Positions 43,648 through 51,535 of a stretch of 64,000 bases of DNA are shown in pieces. The stretch is from Lachnospiraceae bacterium (GTDB taxonomy: Bacteria; Bacillota; Clostridia; Lachnospirales; Lachnospiraceae): NCBI GenBank assembly GCA_015057115.1, contig SVEZ01000013.1, positions 1 to 64,000 of the forward strand. The letters run 5' to 3'. The translations under genes and the position numbers were made by a program. Under the pieces are notes generated by a model that saw only the letters and a list, made by a program, of their open reading frames with translations, had not been told where the DNA came from and did no database searches. Position 1 is the stretch's first letter. Each line of letters starts with the position of its first letter.

Positions 43648-44991
43648 ATGATAAAGAGAACACAGAAAACCGCAGTAATAATGCTGCTTGTAACCTTAGG
43701 TTTGGGAAGCCTGTCGGGATGTAACTCAGAGAAGACGGCAGCGGTTGCCAGACTTGCAAAAGGAGAAACTGCATCCGGTGATGCAGTGGTAAGCATATCG
43801 GCTCCGAAACAGGTAACAGGACTTACTACCGAAACTTTGTCCAGTAAGCAGGTGAAGCTTTCCTGGCACAAAGAGGCTGCGGACGGATATTTTGTGTATC
43901 GTAAGGATGGAAAGAAAGCATATAAGCTGATAAATAAAACAACAAAGACTACATTGAAATTAAAAGCGATTTCCAACGTGAAAACACGATTTAAGGTTGT
44001 GGCTTTTAACAAGGAAAATGGTCAGACGGCAAAGGCGAAGGCGGCTACCACACGGTACTTCTTAAATCGCATTTCTCTTAGTGCAGCAGGAGATTGTACT
44101 TTGGGAGTGGACAGTCGCTATAACAACTGTTTTAACGATATGTATGCCCGTCAAACCTCGGATTACTTTTTGAAAAAAGTAAAGCCATTTTTTGAGAAGG
44201 ACGACGTGACCATTGTAAACTTTGAGGGAACTCTGACAGAAGCCAATACCCGCGCAGAGAAAACCTTTACCTTCAAGGGAAAAAAAGAATATACGAAGAT
44301 TTTGACGTCTTCTTCTGTAGAAGTGGTGAACCTGGCAAATAATCACACTATGGATTTCCTGGAACGAGGCATGAATGATACCAAGAAGGCATTAAAAGAC
44401 GCAAAGGTGAAATACTGTATCTTAGATACCATTGCCTACAAGAAGGTAAGAGGAACCAAGATTGCGTTCCTTGGTTTTAGCGGCTTAAGCGGTGTTTCCA
44501 ATGAGCGTGTTGGTCAGAACATTGATAAGGCAAAGAAAAACGGTGCCAAGGTGATTGTTGTAAGCTTCCATTGGGGTATTGAACGGGAGTATTACCCGAA
44601 TGCGGGACAGAAAGACTACGCTCATTATGCCATCGACAAGGGAGCAAATCTGGTAATCGGACATCACCCACATGTGCTGCAGGGAATTGAGAAATACAAG
44701 AAATCCTACATTTTATATAGCCTGGGTAACTTCTGCTTTGGCGGAAATGCCAACCCAAGTGATAAGGACACCATGGTTTATACTCAGAATTTCTATGTGG
44801 ACAGCCACGGCAAATTTATCAAAAATAAAGATGCGCAAGCCCATGTTTGCAGTTTGTCCGGACACCGGAATACCAATGATTTTCAGCCTACACCGGTAAG
44901 CGGTAGTGAAAAAACGAGAATTATCGGCAAGTTGCGAACCATGTCCCGAAACATGCATGTAACCATTGGCGATAACGGTGAGGTGAAATAA
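43648..44991 (+). CDS. CapA-family lipoprotein with N-terminal fibronectin III-like domain
   Basis: A 447-residue surface lipoprotein. Seen: lipobox LSGC near residue 25; a domain at about 50-135 that looks like fibronectin type III (APKQVTGLTTETLSSKQVKLSW, ADGYFVYRKDG); then a CapA/PGA_cap metallophosphatase-like domain with SAAGDCTLG, FEGTLTEAN, NNHTMDFLERG, SFHWGIEREYYP and GHHPHVLQG. Known: CapA takes part in poly-gamma-glutamate synthesis or export in Bacillus anthracis, but most family members are of unknown role. No capB/capC neighbours. The ATG at 43648 follows TTGGAGG; the TTG itself is not used. Confidence 0.85.
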   Translation: MIKRTQKTAVIMLLVTLGLGSLSGCNSEKTAAVARLAKGETASGDAVVSISAPKQVTGLTTETLSSKQVKLSWHKEAADGYFVYRKDGKKAYKLINKTTKTTLKLKAISNVKTRFKVVAFNKENGQTAKAKAATTRYFLNRISLSAAGDCTLGVDSRYNNCFNDMYARQTSDYFLKKVKPFFEKDDVTIVNFEGTLTEANTRAEKTFTFKGKKEYTKILTSSSVEVVNLANNHTMDFLERGMNDTKKALKDAKVKYCILDTIAYKKVRGTKIAFLGFSGLSGVSNERVGQNIDKAKKNGAKVIVVSFHWGIEREYYPNAGQKDYAHYAIDKGANLVIGHHPHVLQGIEKYKKSYILYSLGNFCFGGNANPSDKDTMVYTQNFYVDSHGKFIKNKDAQAHVCSLSGHRNTNDFQPTPVSGSEKTRIIGKLRTMSRNMHVTIGDNGEVK

Positions 44992-46004
44992 TGGCTTTTG
45001 CAAAAAAAGAAGATCCCATTCTGGCTACCAGAGTAATTCCGGAGCTTATCGAAAAGAAAGAGCGTAAGCGCGTTTATCTTTTGTACGGTGAGGAACGGTA
45101 TCTGGTGCGACAGAACCGGGATAAGCTTTTAAAGTTCTTAAATCCCGAAGGGGATACCATGAACATGAATACCTATATAGGAAGTGGAGTCAATGTCAAA
45201 GAAGTTATCGATGTGGCGGAAACGCTTCCGTTTTTTGCGGATTACCGTGTCATCTATATGGAAAATACGGAAGTTTTTACGCCAGCAGGGGAAGAACTTA
45301 GCGAGTATCTGGAAAAAGCGCCGGAAAGCGTAAGTTTTGTTTTTGTGGAAGAAAGCGTGGATGGGCGTAGTAAGTTAAAAAAGGCCATCGAGAAGCTAGG
45401 AGTATGTGTGCAATACCAGAAGCAGAACGAAAAGACTTTGGCAGCTTGGATAAAATCCAGGGTGCGCCGGGAAGGAAAAGAAATGGCGGGAAGCGTCATC
45501 GCCTACTTTATCGGAAAAGTGGGGGATGATATGCAACTTCTGGAACAGGAGTTATCCAAGCTTCTTGCTTATACCTACGAGAAGAACGAAATTACGGTGC
45601 ATGACGTGGAGGAAATCTGTGTAACCACCTTGGAGGATCGTATTTTTGATATGATTGAAGCGGTTAGCAGTAAGAATCAGAAAAAGACCCTGCAGTTATA
45701 TCATGACCTTTTGGCATTGAAGGTTTCCCCGGTGAAAATTCTGGCGCTTTTAAACGGAGAATTTTCCAAGCTCTACGTGATGAAGGATGCTTTTGAGCGG
45801 GGGGAGAGCAAGGCAAACGTGGCGGCAAAGCTTGGCACCAAAGAATTTTTCATAACCAAGAGAATGCCGATTTTAGCAAAATACAAAAGCAGCGAATTGC
45901 GTGCGTGCCTGGAGGCGGGAACAGCCGCTGACCAGAGCTTCAAAGAAGGAAAAATCACGGATCAGTTGGCGACGGAGCTTTTGCTAATCCGTTTTACCAG
46001 CTAG
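44991..46004 (+). CDS. holA: DNA polymerase III, delta subunit
   Basis: Opens the sliding clamp as part of the clamp loader. Seen: 337 residues; YLLYGEERYLVRQNRDKLL (degenerate P-loop region), FVEESVDGRSKLKKAIEKLG, a middle helical part with YFIGKVGDDMQLLEQELSKLLAY, and the C-terminal collar domain. The ATG overlaps the stop of the previous gene by one base. It ends 11 bp inside the gpr gene that comes from the other strand, a convergent overlap. Confidence 0.93.
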   Translation: MAFAKKEDPILATRVIPELIEKKERKRVYLLYGEERYLVRQNRDKLLKFLNPEGDTMNMNTYIGSGVNVKEVIDVAETLPFFADYRVIYMENTEVFTPAGEELSEYLEKAPESVSFVFVEESVDGRSKLKKAIEKLGVCVQYQKQNEKTLAAWIKSRVRREGKEMAGSVIAYFIGKVGDDMQLLEQELSKLLAYTYEKNEITVHDVEEICVTTLEDRIFDMIEAVSSKNQKKTLQLYHDLLALKVSPVKILALLNGEFSKLYVMKDAFERGESKANVAAKLGTKEFFITKRMPILAKYKSSELRACLEAGTAADQSFKEGKITDQLATELLLIRFTS

Positions 46005-46893
46005 GGCCAAAGGCTTTATTGATTCCTTCGGAGAGGGTAAAAGCAAGACGGGAAACTCTATCGTCCACATCCTTTGGGGTGACAAAAAGGGTGTGTAAAG
46101 AAGGCGGCAGGGAAGGAAGGGGAGTGGAAGGTCCCTTTTGTACAAGCTGCAGGCTGTCGGTCACGATGGTGGCCGCATCCACTACCATGGGGACACCAAG
46201 GGAAAGCACCGGAATCCCCAGGTTCTCTCGGGTAATAGCTTTTCTATGATTCCCAACGCCGCCTCCGGGTTGGATTCCGGTATCGGAAATTTGGATGGTA
46301 CGATTTAAACGTTTAATACTGCGAGCTGCGAGGGAATCCACCAGAATGCAGAGGGCAGGGCGAAGGGTAGAAACAATGCCCTGAATGATTTCTGTGGTTT
46401 CCATACCGGTTTGTCCCATGACGCCGGGAACAATGCCGCTTAAAAGATAAGGAGTCGGCGTAGGAAAAGCAGCCTGTCCGTATTCCGCAAACAGGTGGCG
46501 GGAAATGGAAAGGTGATCCACGCAAAAGGGGCCCAGACAGTCAGGGGTAACGTTCCGGTTGCCAAGTCCCACCACCAGAACGGTATCCGGATGCTGATAA
46601 TTTCCCTTTAAAGGACAGAAAGAGGTTAGGCAGTCTGCTAGAACTTTGGAGGCTGTCGCGTGGAAGGAATCATCGTGTTCCGCGAATTTAGGGGATTCCA
46701 GTGTAATATAGGTTCCTTTGGGCTTGCCAATGGTTTTTGCGGCATTCTCGGTTTGAATTTGAACAATGGTTTGGGTTAGGTGGGAAGCCACGGTGGTTTC
46801 GCTTATTTTAACCCCTTCTGTTTCCTGCGGTGTACAGGTCAATGCTTCCTGGGCTTCCAATGCCAGATCGGTTCGTAGAGTAGAAGGTAACAT
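45994..46893 (-). CDS. gpr: Germination protease GPR
   Basis: Spore protease that starts the breakdown of small acid-soluble DNA-binding proteins during germination. Seen: 299 residues; N-terminal propeptide STLRTDLALEA; GLGNRNVTPDCLGP with the catalytic Asp region; GIVPGVMGQTGMETTEII; LVDSLAARS; ISDTGIQPGGGVGNHR. Complete for the family (GPR is a unique aspartate-type protease). It is read from the minus strand, against the surrounding genes, ending in overlap with holA. A forespore promoter is expected; the upstream DNA (ACATAC / GATAATA) gives only a partial match with wrong spacing. Confidence 0.95.
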   Translation of the reverse strand: MLPSTLRTDLALEAQEALTCTPQETEGVKISETTVASHLTQTIVQIQTENAAKTIGKPKGTYITLESPKFAEHDDSFHATASKVLADCLTSFCPLKGNYQHPDTVLVVGLGNRNVTPDCLGPFCVDHLSISRHLFAEYGQAAFPTPTPYLLSGIVPGVMGQTGMETTEIIQGIVSTLRPALCILVDSLAARSIKRLNRTIQISDTGIQPGGGVGNHRKAITRENLGIPVLSLGVPMVVDAATIVTDSLQLVQKGPSTPLPSLPPSLHTLFVTPKDVDDRVSRLAFTLSEGINKAFGPSW

Positions 46894-46972
46894 AGTATTT
46901 TCCTTTCATTTGCTTATATTATCAGATAGGAAAAGTATGTCCCAAAATTTGCCGTTTATTCGAGAAAAACCC

Positions 46973-47001
46973 TTGACAGAATAAATGGTATAAGGTATAT
47001 T
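46973..47001 (+). promoter_or_regulatory. Strong vegetative promoter for rpsT
   Basis: Seen: consensus TTGACA at 46973-46978, 17-bp spacer, TATATT at 46996-47001. Gives a leader of about 80 nt before the GTG start. Confidence 0.85.
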
Positions 47002-47086
47002 ATATTAGTATGTTTCCGTTAGAGCACCCGTGTCTGTTTTAACGGAAGAAAGAACGATACTGTTAATAGATATGGAGGTGTACGAA

Positions 47087-47350
47087 GTGGCAAACATCAA
47101 ATCTGCAAAGAAGAGAATCCTTGTAGCTGAGAAGAAGAATGCAAGAAACAAGGCTGCAAAGTCCAAGGTAAAGACTTTTGTTAAGAAGGTAGAGGAAGCA
47201 ATCGCAGCTAATGATAAGGCAGCAGCTCAGAGCGCTTTAGTTGAAGCAATTTCTGTAATCGACAAAGCTACCAAGAAGGGAATTTATCATAAAAATACTT
47301 CTGCTAGAAAGATCAGCCGTTTAACCAAGGCTGTCAACAAGTTAGCATAA
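47087..47350 (+). CDS. rpsT: 30S ribosomal protein S20
   Basis: Primary binding protein of 16S rRNA. Seen: 87 residues, highly basic and helical: NIKSAKKRILVAEKK, ARNKAAKSKVKTFVKKVEEA, KGIYHKNTSARKISRLTK. The start is GTG at 47087, with ATGGAGGTG upstream; a longer frame from 47030 is not conserved. Known: rpsT often uses a non-ATG start (E. coli uses UUG), which helps its self-control. Single-gene unit between gpr and spoIIP. Confidence 0.97.
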   Translation: MANIKSAKKRILVAEKKNARNKAAKSKVKTFVKKVEEAIAANDKAAAQSALVEAISVIDKATKKGIYHKNTSARKISRLTKAVNKLA

Positions 47351-47364
47351 GATATACGACTTTT

Positions 47365-47396
47365 AAGAACCGGTACCGTCAACCGGTTCTTTTATT
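47365..47396 (+). terminator. Intrinsic terminator of rpsT
   Basis: Seen: perfect 10-bp stem (47365-47374 with 47382-47391), 7-nt loop, T-rich tail. Confidence 0.92.
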
Positions 47397-47398
47397 AT

Positions 47399-47449
47399 GT
47401 GCAGGGGTGCGTAAGGTAGTATTCCGGCAAGTCCGGACGCGCCCCGCAC
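47399..47449 (+). other. GC-rich two-part hairpin between rpsT and spoIIP
   Basis: Seen: outer stem of 12 bp with one bulge (47399-47411 with 47438-47449), inner stem 47423-47427 with 47433-47437 (5 bp, 5-nt loop) and an unpaired 11-nt strand on the left. It is followed at 47458-47484 by a second terminator. No protein frame. It may be a processed small RNA or just a transcript end structure. Confidence 0.5.
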
Positions 47450-47457
47450 AACGGAAG

Positions 47458-47484
47458 GGAGATGGTACACCATCTCCTTTTTTG
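47458..47484 (+). terminator. Second intrinsic terminator upstream of spoIIP
   Basis: Seen: 9-bp inverted repeat (47458-47466 with 47469-47477) directly followed by six to seven T. It shows that the long open frame starting at 47407 is not the true spoIIP start. Confidence 0.85.
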
Positions 47485-47487
47485 ATT

Positions 47488-47518
47488 GTCATACTTCCCA
47501 TTTTTTCGGAATACAATG
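47488..47518 (+). promoter_or_regulatory. Possible sigma-E (mother-cell) promoter for spoIIP
   Basis: Seen: GTCATACTT at 47488-47496 and AATACAAT at 47510-47517, spaced as in sigma-E promoters (KMATATT, about 14 bp, CATACAHT). Known: spoIIP is transcribed by sigma-E in Bacillus. Weak point: the transcript would begin right at the proposed ATG (47524), so either the start codon is further in or the site is shifted. Confidence 0.35.
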
Positions 47519-47523
47519 AAGAT

Positions 47524-48690
47524 ATGGGACGAAGAGTAAGACACTGGAAAAGTAAAATAAAAAACAGGAAAACCATAAGCCTGGAAATGGGATTAATTAT
47601 TATGACGGTGGCAGTGCTGCTTTTTCAAAACGGTGGAGGAAGACTTTTGACCATCGCTTTTTTTCGGTTGCAGACTCCCGTGGTTACCTACGGACTGGCG
47701 GAAAAACAGGAAAGTCTTTTTACGGTGCTGGAAGAATGTTTTGTAAATCAGATTCCTCTTTATCGGTATTGTATGGAAAAGCAGCAGGGGCAGACAAGCA
47801 TGGAGTCTGTTTTGGCTTATGAATTGCGAATGGAGGGAGAACCGGAAAAGACGAAGCCGGAAAAAGAAGACCGGCCGGTATCCGCTCCGGTAAAGTCTAA
47901 GGGAGATTTCCGGAAGGATATACTAAAACGATTTTCGGAGAAAAATCTTAAGAATCATGACTACCTGATTAAACATTTTTATCATGTGGACATATCCACC
48001 AGCCTAAGTGCAAAGAGGCTGCCTTTTCGCAAACTCTTTTATAAAAAGCTGACTATTACGCCTTCCAGGGAAAAGCCCAGAATTTTGCTGTATCATACCC
48101 ATGCTCATGAGGAATACAGAAATACGAAAAAGTATAGGAATAAGACGGTGGTGGACGTGGGGGATGCGTTGGCAAAGCTTTTGGAAGAAAAGTATCATAT
48201 TGAAGTGTTGCATCACAAAGGTGTCTACGACGATAATCGCAATGTTGCCTATTCCAAAGCCCTGCCTGCAGTGGAAAAGGTGCTAAAGGAACATCCCTCT
48301 ATTGAGGTGGTAATTGACCTGCACAGAGACGGTATCGGAGCAAATACCAGACTGGTGACGGAGATTGATGGCAAGAAAATGGCGAAGATTATGTTTTTTA
48401 ATGGTATCAGCTATTCCAAGGTGTTGGGTCCTATTGATTATTTGTATAACCCGAACCTTTCGGAAAATCTTGCCCTATCCATGCAGCTGGGATTGGCGGC
48501 GGATACCTATTATCCGGGGTTAAGCCGTGGGATTTACATTAAAAGCTATCGCTACAACATGCATTTGAAGGGGCGGAACATGCTGGTGGAGGTTGGCGCC
48601 CAAACCAATACTTATGAGGAGGCACGAAATGCAATGGAGCCTCTGGCAGATCTTTTAAATCGGGTACTTAATAGCGAAAGCGAGAAATGA
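47524..48690 (+). CDS. spoIIP: Stage II sporulation protein P
   Basis: Peptidoglycan amidase/endopeptidase of the SpoIIDMP engulfment machine. Seen: 388 residues from this start. A membrane anchor near residues 20-38 (MGLIIMTVAVLLFQ) is followed by an extended linker with PEKTKPEKEDRPV. The zinc amidase domain has LLYHTHAHEEY near residue 190, VIDLHRDG, and GRNMLVEVGAQTNT with the catalytic Glu. The start is uncertain: ATG 47524 has a weak ribosome site; a downstream ATG at 47587 would cut into the membrane helix. Next gene of the ancestral order would be lepA, but a 9-kb selenium and accessory insert follows. Confidence 0.93.
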   Translation: MGRRVRHWKSKIKNRKTISLEMGLIIMTVAVLLFQNGGGRLLTIAFFRLQTPVVTYGLAEKQESLFTVLEECFVNQIPLYRYCMEKQQGQTSMESVLAYELRMEGEPEKTKPEKEDRPVSAPVKSKGDFRKDILKRFSEKNLKNHDYLIKHFYHVDISTSLSAKRLPFRKLFYKKLTITPSREKPRILLYHTHAHEEYRNTKKYRNKTVVDVGDALAKLLEEKYHIEVLHHKGVYDDNRNVAYSKALPAVEKVLKEHPSIEVVIDLHRDGIGANTRLVTEIDGKKMAKIMFFNGISYSKVLGPIDYLYNPNLSENLALSMQLGLAADTYYPGLSRGIYIKSYRYNMHLKGRNMLVEVGAQTNTYEEARNAMEPLADLLNRVLNSESEK

Positions 48691-48759
48691 GACGGTTTGT
48701 CATATGACAGACAATTATAGGGAAATGTTATAAATAGATAGGAAAAAAGAATAAATATC

Positions 48760-48788
48760 TTGCACTTTTTCCTTAAGAATAGTATCCT
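48760..48788 (+). promoter_or_regulatory. Promoter for the selenium cluster (selD)
   Basis: Seen: TTGCAC at 48760-48765, 17-bp spacer, TATCCT at 48783-48788. It is 48 bp before the selD start codon. No selenium-specific operator is known to me for comparison. Confidence 0.55.
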
Positions 48789-48835
48789 AGTAATGAGGCG
48801 GCTATACGCTAAATTCTACTGTTAGGAGGAGAAAT

Positions 48836-49873
48836 ATGGCAGAAGAGAAGCTTTTTTGCAGTACAGGCGGATGCACCGCAAAGCTGGGTGCAGGAATTTT
48901 AAGCCGGGTACTGGAGCGCCTACCAAAGGGAGAAAAGGATCCGGATTTATTAATCGGTTTTGACAGCAAGGATGATGCGGCAGTGTATCGTCTTTCAGAT
49001 GATATAGCAGTGGTACAGACGTTGGATTTCTTTCCGCCGATGGTGGAAGATCCGTACATATTCGGACAGATTGCGGCAACCAATGCTTTGAGTGACATTT
49101 ATGCCATGGGCGGCGAGGTGAAGACTGCATTGAATATTGTATGTTTTCCGGAAAGTATGGATTTAAATATTTTAGGAGAAATCATGCGGGGCGGCGCCGA
49201 GAAGGTAATGGAAGCAGGCGGAAGCCTTGCGGGAGGACATTCTATTGCGGATGCCGGTGTGAAATACGGCCTTTCCGTTACCGGAGTGGTTCACCCAAGC
49301 AAGATTCTTGCCAACAACGGTGTGAAACCCGGGGATGCGTTAATCTTAACCAAGACTTTGGGTGTAGGTATTATTTGTACAGCAAACCGTGTGGGTGAAG
49401 CCAGTAAGGAAGCAATGGATGCAGTTATGAAGTCCATGACAACCTTGAACAAATATGCGGCAGAAGCCATTCGGGATTATCCGGTACATGGTTGTACCGA
49501 TGTAACCGGTTTTGGCTTTTTGGGACATTTGCATGAGATGTTAGACGGTAATGCCAGTGCGGTAATTTACGCAGATCAGGTTCCTGTATTTGAGGAGGCC
49601 TTTCGTCATGCAGATGAATTTCTGTTGACAGCTGCAGGACAAAGAAACCGGAATTTTGCGGAAGGAAGAGTGCAGTTTGAAGAGGGTATGGCTTTTTCCA
49701 TGGAAGAGGTTTTGTTTGATCCTCAGACTTCCGGCGGCTTATTGTTTAGTGTAGCGAAGGATAAGGCGCAGGAGCTTTTAACCCAGCTTAATAAGACGGT
49801 TCCGGCAGCGAAGATTGTGGGAGAAGTCGTAGCAAAACAGGATATAGAAATTACAGTAAAGAAAACAAAATAA
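48836..49873 (+). CDS. selD: Selenide, water dikinase (selenophosphate synthetase)
   Basis: Makes selenophosphate from selenide and ATP, the common selenium donor for selenocysteine, selenouridine and the labile selenium of some molybdenum hydroxylases. Seen: 345 residues; catalytic pair Cys13 and Lys16 in GGCTAKLG (the cysteine form, not selenocysteine); [63 protein letters not shown]. First gene of a tight cluster with yedF, two DUF3343 genes, a cysteine desulfurase-like enzyme and a dehydratase-type reductase pair. selA, selB and the selenocysteine tRNA are not in the window, so the use of selenophosphate is open. Confidence 0.96.
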   Translation: MAEEKLFCSTGGCTAKLGAGILSRVLERLPKGEKDPDLLIGFDSKDDAAVYRLSDDIAVVQTLDFFPPMVEDPYIFGQIAATNALSDIYAMGGEVKTALNIVCFPESMDLNILGEIMRGGAEKVMEAGGSLAGGHSIADAGVKYGLSVTGVVHPSKILANNGVKPGDALILTKTLGVGIICTANRVGEASKEAMDAVMKSMTTLNKYAAEAIRDYPVHGCTDVTGFGFLGHLHEMLDGNASAVIYADQVPVFEEAFRHADEFLLTAAGQRNRNFAEGRVQFEEGMAFSMEEVLFDPQTSGGLLFSVAKDKAQELLTQLNKTVPAAKIVGEVVAKQDIEITVKKTK

Positions 49874-49892
49874 CATACAGGAGGAATGAAAA

Positions 49893-50513
49893 ATGATTAA
49901 AGTAAATGCAATGGGAGATGCTTGCCCAATTCCGGTAGTGAAAACAAAGGAGGCTATTAAATCCTTAAATGGTGCCGGTGAAGTAGAGACAATGGTAGAT
50001 AACGAGATTGCGGTTCAGAACCTGACCAAAATGGCAAAACAGAAGGGCTATGGTGTTAAGTCTGAGAAAATCAGCAATACCGAGTATAAGGTTATCATGA
50101 CCATTGGTGAAGAACAGGCGGCAGATGCCAAGAATGATACTACAGAGGCAGAGTGTATCGTTCCGAATAATGGCAAGAAGAATCGCGTAGTGGTTATTTC
50201 TTCTTCCAAAATGGGCGATGGAGACGACCAGTTGGGAACGAACCTGATGAAAGCCTTTATTTATGCCCTTGGACAGCAGGATGAACTTCCAAACACCATT
50301 TTATTCTACAATGGTGGCGCTCGTGTAACCTGCGAAGGTTCTTTATCTTTAGAGGATTTGAAATCTATGGAAGCACAGGGCGTTGAGATTTTAACCTGCG
50401 GAACCTGTTTGAATTTCTATGAAATTGCAGACAAACTGGCAGTTGGTGGCATAACCAACATGTATGATATTGTTGAGAAAATGGAGAGTGCGGATTTAAT
50501 TATCCGTCCATAG
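49893..50513 (+). CDS. yedF: Selenium-metabolism protein YedF (TusA + DsrE-like domains)
   Basis: A 206-residue two-domain protein found with selD in many selenium-using bacteria. Seen: N-terminal TusA/SirA-like sulfur-carrier domain with the active cysteine in GDACPIPVVKTKEA (Cys11); C-terminal DsrE-like domain (about 95-206) with ISSSKMGDGDDQLG and LTCGTCLNFYEI. Family knowledge: YedF is thought to carry or deliver selenium or sulfur as a persulfide-like adduct, not proven. 19 bp after selD, good ribosome site (AGGAGG). Confidence 0.92.
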   Translation: MIKVNAMGDACPIPVVKTKEAIKSLNGAGEVETMVDNEIAVQNLTKMAKQKGYGVKSEKISNTEYKVIMTIGEEQAADAKNDTTEAECIVPNNGKKNRVVVISSSKMGDGDDQLGTNLMKAFIYALGQQDELPNTILFYNGGARVTCEGSLSLEDLKSMEAQGVEILTCGTCLNFYEIADKLAVGGITNMYDIVEKMESADLIIRP

Positions 50514-50516
50514 AAT

Positions 50517-50756
50517 ATGAGAGAAAAGACATTACAGCTCGTCATTTCTTTTGAATCCACAGCTCACGCCATGGCAGTGGAGAAATATTGTTTGGAACAC
50601 GACCTTCCCGGAAGGCTAATCCCGGTGCCGAAAGAGGTTACGGCAGGGTGTGGTCTGGCCTGGAAGGCCGCTCTTTCTGATAGAGAGGCGCTAATCGCCG
50701 CTTTTGAAAAAGAGAACATTACCTATGACGGAGTTTATGAGGTTTTATTACGATGA
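50517..50756 (+). CDS. DUF3343 protein, candidate selenium-trafficking factor (copy 1)
   Basis: A 79-residue protein. Seen: LQLVISFESTAHAMAVEKYC, then the family motif TAGCGLAWKA with the conserved Cys-Gly. Family knowledge: comparative genomics found DUF3343 widespread in selenium users and proposed it as a selenium chaperone; no direct proof known to me. It begins 3 bp after yedF without its own ribosome site and overlaps the activase gene by 4 bp, so all three are translationally linked. Confidence 0.82.
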   Translation: MREKTLQLVISFESTAHAMAVEKYCLEHDLPGRLIPVPKEVTAGCGLAWKAALSDREALIAAFEKENITYDGVYEVLLR

Positions 50757-51523
50757 GTTTTTTTATTGGAATTGATATTGGCTCTACCTGCGCCAAAACT
50801 ATTGTGATGGATGAAAAGCAGCAGATAGTGAAACGCTTTTTGCAGCCCACCGGTTACAGCAGTGTGGAGACCGCTAAGAATATCAAAGAAATGCTGGCAA
50901 AAGAAGGCATTGACGTGGAAAAAGAGAAGGTGGTTGCCACAGGCTACGGTCGTGTTAGTGTACCTTACGCAGATAAAAGTGTAACGGAGATTAGCTGTCA
51001 CGGCAAAGGTGCCTGCATTCTTCACGGGAAAGAGGATCTTTTGATTATCGACATCGGTGGTCAGGATACCAAAATTATTGAGGTGCAGGGAGGCGGCGTC
51101 ACCGATTTTTTAATGAACGATAAGTGCTCTGCGGGAACCGGACGTTTCTTAGAGGTTATGGCCAATACTTTGGCGGTGGATCCGGCAGATCTTTGCGTCA
51201 TGGCTAAGGAGGGCGGAAATACCACCATTAGTTCTTTGTGCACGGTTTTTGCGGAGTCAGAAGTTATTAGCCTGATTGGTCGCGGGGAAAGTCGGGAAAA
51301 CATTGCATATGCAGTTCTTGACTCCATCGCCAGCAAAGTAGCAAGTCAGGCAGGTCATATTTCGCCCGGTGGAAAAACCGTGGTTTTAACCGGCGGACTT
51401 TGCGAGTATGAGTATCTGAAAACGATGTTAGGACAAAAGCTTCACGCTACGGTGGAAAGCAAACCGGATGGACGGTATGCCGGTGCCATTGGTGCTGCCA
51501 GTGTAGCCTGGGGAATGAAATAG
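50753..51523 (+). CDS. 2-hydroxyacyl-CoA dehydratase activase (HgdC/DCCP-reductase type)
   Basis: ATP-dependent iron-sulfur protein that fires single electrons at very low potential into a dehydratase-type partner. Seen: 256 residues; ASKHA ATPase fold with GIDIGSTCAKTIV, DIGGQDTKII and LTGGLC; two cysteines at the [4Fe-4S] dimer site, NDKCSAGTGRF and ISSLCTVFAESE. The likely partner is the dehydratase-like protein 1.2 kb downstream. The 4-bp overlap with DUF3343 ties it to selenium genes rather than to an amino-acid fermentation operon. Confidence 0.9.
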   Translation: MSFFIGIDIGSTCAKTIVMDEKQQIVKRFLQPTGYSSVETAKNIKEMLAKEGIDVEKEKVVATGYGRVSVPYADKSVTEISCHGKGACILHGKEDLLIIDIGGQDTKIIEVQGGGVTDFLMNDKCSAGTGRFLEVMANTLAVDPADLCVMAKEGGNTTISSLCTVFAESEVISLIGRGESRENIAYAVLDSIASKVASQAGHISPGGKTVVLTGGLCEYEYLKTMLGQKLHATVESKPDGRYAGAIGAASVAWGMK

Positions 51524-51535
51524 GAGGGAACCGGA

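Noticed and set aside
46894-46972. Sigma-G promoter for gpr
   Set aside because: ACATAC and GATAATA are present on the minus strand but only about 12 bp apart, which does not fit.
47407-47523. Longer spoIIP start
   Set aside because: It would run through a perfect terminator hairpin with a T-run, and the peptide has no likeness to SpoIIP.
48836-49873. Selenocysteine in SelD or in other genes of the window
   Set aside because: The SelD active site codes for cysteine, and none of the recognised genes appeared to be cut by an in-frame TGA that would need selenocysteine.
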